A DNA stretch of 5,693 nt from Bacteroidota bacterium (GTDB taxonomy: Bacteria; Bacteroidota; Bacteroidia; Chitinophagales; Chitinophagaceae), in the NCBI GenBank assembly GCA_023392575.1, contig JAEVYV010000254.1, forward strand, positions 1 through 5,693. Reading direction: 5' to 3'. Shown here piece by piece: positions 5,087-5,693 of this stretch. The notes below the pieces were generated by a model, which saw only the letters and a list, made by a program, of their open reading frames with translations, did no database searches and was not told where the DNA came from. Numbering within the stretch: the first letter of the stretch is position 1; each line of letters begins with the position of its first letter. The translations under genes were made by a program, and so were the position numbers.

Positions 5087-5310
5087 AAGCATCTACATCA
5101 GGCGGCGTGGCTGGCTGCAAAGAAGCAACGCAATAAAAGATGGCTTTGTGCGGTGGGCTTTGTGTTTATGGCGGAATTTCTTTGCAGCCAAAAGTCAAGG
5201 GCTGTGGTAGCCGACTAACTTGCTGCACTTTTTTTCCTGTTCTTTTAAGAACGTGTTATTCATTCAACCTTGTGTTTCTTCCTGCTCAATTGTATTCCCC
5301 TGGGCGTTGG
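5087..5310. repeat. Structured repeat, copy B (with long variable stem)
   Basis: This is the right-hand partner of copy A in the same orientation. It opens AAGCATCT (5087-5094), and exactly as in A the stem begins 25 bases from this start. The stem is TGGCTGCAAAGAA (5112-5124) with TTCTTTGCAGCCA (5178-5190), 13 perfect pairs unrelated in sequence to A's stem. It encloses 53 bases that include the shared block AATAAAAGATGGCTTTG (5132-5148) and TTTGTGTTTATG (5159-5170). The inner stem CGC-A-ATAAA/TTTAT-G-GCG (5129-5137/5165-5173) keeps A's A-G mismatch and swaps one G-C pair for C-G. The second hairpin is AGTC-GGCT/AGCC-GACT (5193-5216). About 40 extra bases relative to A, including GTTCTT/AAGAAC (5239-5252), precede the shared end GTATTC...GGGCGTTGG (5292-5310). 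Confidence 0.65.
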
Positions 5311-5324
5311 CAAAAAAGGTAAAA

Positions 5325-5693
5325 GCGCCTGCGGCAAAAAGAAGCGTCAGGCGCCGCTGGGAGTAACAGCGGCTGTAGCATAGCAGCGTAGCGAGCCGTC
5401 AAAAGCCACTGGAATGAGGAACGAATGGAAGTGGCTGCGAGCACCACCGGCTGGGGTGGACAGTAAAGCGACTGAAAGGAGCGATGGACACACAGTGAAG
5501 GGGCGGAACGTGACATGCACTTCAAGGCTTTTTGTGTAGGTTAGTGCATGAGCAAGGGTTTGTGTCAGTGCAGCCCCGTAACGCAGACGGTGGTACGCAA
5601 GGCGAGCAAAATTATTGGCAGCGGGTGGACTGAATGCGACCGAAATGAATGTAGGACGTAGTGGAGCGGAATGGAACCCAGTGAGTATTGTAG
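5325..5693. other. G/C-rich hairpin-dense stretch without a credible gene
   Basis: Perfect stems follow one another: GCGCCTG/CAGGCGC (5325-5331/5348-5354), GCCGCTG/CAGCGGC (5353-5359/5367-5373), AGCCACT/AGTGGCT (5404-5410/5430-5436), CCACC/GGTGG (5444-5448/5455-5459) and CATGCACT/AGTGCATG (5514-5521/5543-5550). Loops on the plus strand are purine-rich. The first two stems share bases 5353-5354. Neither strand has a protein frame that reads like a real protein. The stretch runs to the window edge and could be a structured RNA, part of the repeat system, or the start of the next cassette. Confidence 0.4.

Noticed and set aside
4459..5310. CRISPR array or IS element reading of the repeats
   Set aside because: There are only two diverged copies about 630 bases apart, no short regular spacers, no transposase frame and no terminal inverted repeats with target duplications.
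5418..5426. GGAACGAAT shared with the third operator-like repeat unit at 3272-3280
   Set aside because: A single 9-base match between A/G-rich stretches more than 2 kb apart is likely chance; there is no tandem arrangement at the second site.
5286..5525. Minus-strand open frame of 79 residues
   Set aside because: It runs across the hairpin cluster and the end of repeat B, with Ser/Arg/Pro/Cys-rich composition typical of antisense reading of structured G/C-rich sequence.

Overview
The window looks like chromosomal DNA of a member of the Bacteroidota, most likely a Chitinophagaceae- or Sphingobacteriia-like relative. The reasons are protein families that I know mainly from that phylum (a DUF6876 protein, a 251-residue protein opening MARQKGIIKL, and a 62-residue small protein), A/T-rich gene leaders without clear Shine-Dalgarno sites, and a perfect match to the Bacteroidota -7 promoter box TAnnTTTG. 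No ribosomal or tRNA gene is present, so the taxonomic placement is inference.

Left part (1-2264, minus strand): an outer-membrane PagL-like lipid A deacylase / acyloxyacyl hydrolase homologue is followed 64 bases downstream by an ArnT/PMT-type membrane glycosyltransferase, which runs off the left edge. Together they look like a short lipid A or envelope-glycolipid modification unit.

Middle (2265-3385): two small minus-strand genes. One encodes a cysteine-containing 68-residue protein between two hairpin terminators. The other encodes a 62-residue, basic, possibly DNA-binding protein. The second is divergent from the next plus-strand gene. The intergenic region holds a good Bacteroidota promoter and three 10-bp tandem repeats that could be an operator.

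Right part (3386-5693): a plus-strand gene for a 251-residue protein of unknown function ends in a strong intrinsic terminator. Beyond it lies an accessory-looking stretch with little coding sequence. Its clearest content is a minus-strand DUF6876 gene with its own terminator, flanked on both sides by two copies (A, 4459-4650; B, 5087-5310) of a diverged structured repeat. Each copy has a long stem enclosing exactly 53 bases. The 53-base interiors agree at 43 positions without gaps, yet the stem arms are unrelated in sequence while staying perfectly complementary. This pattern suggests selection on a folded RNA or single-stranded DNA and is the most interesting signal in the window. After copy B comes about 380 bases of G/C-rich, purine-rich sequence with several perfect hairpins and no credible gene.
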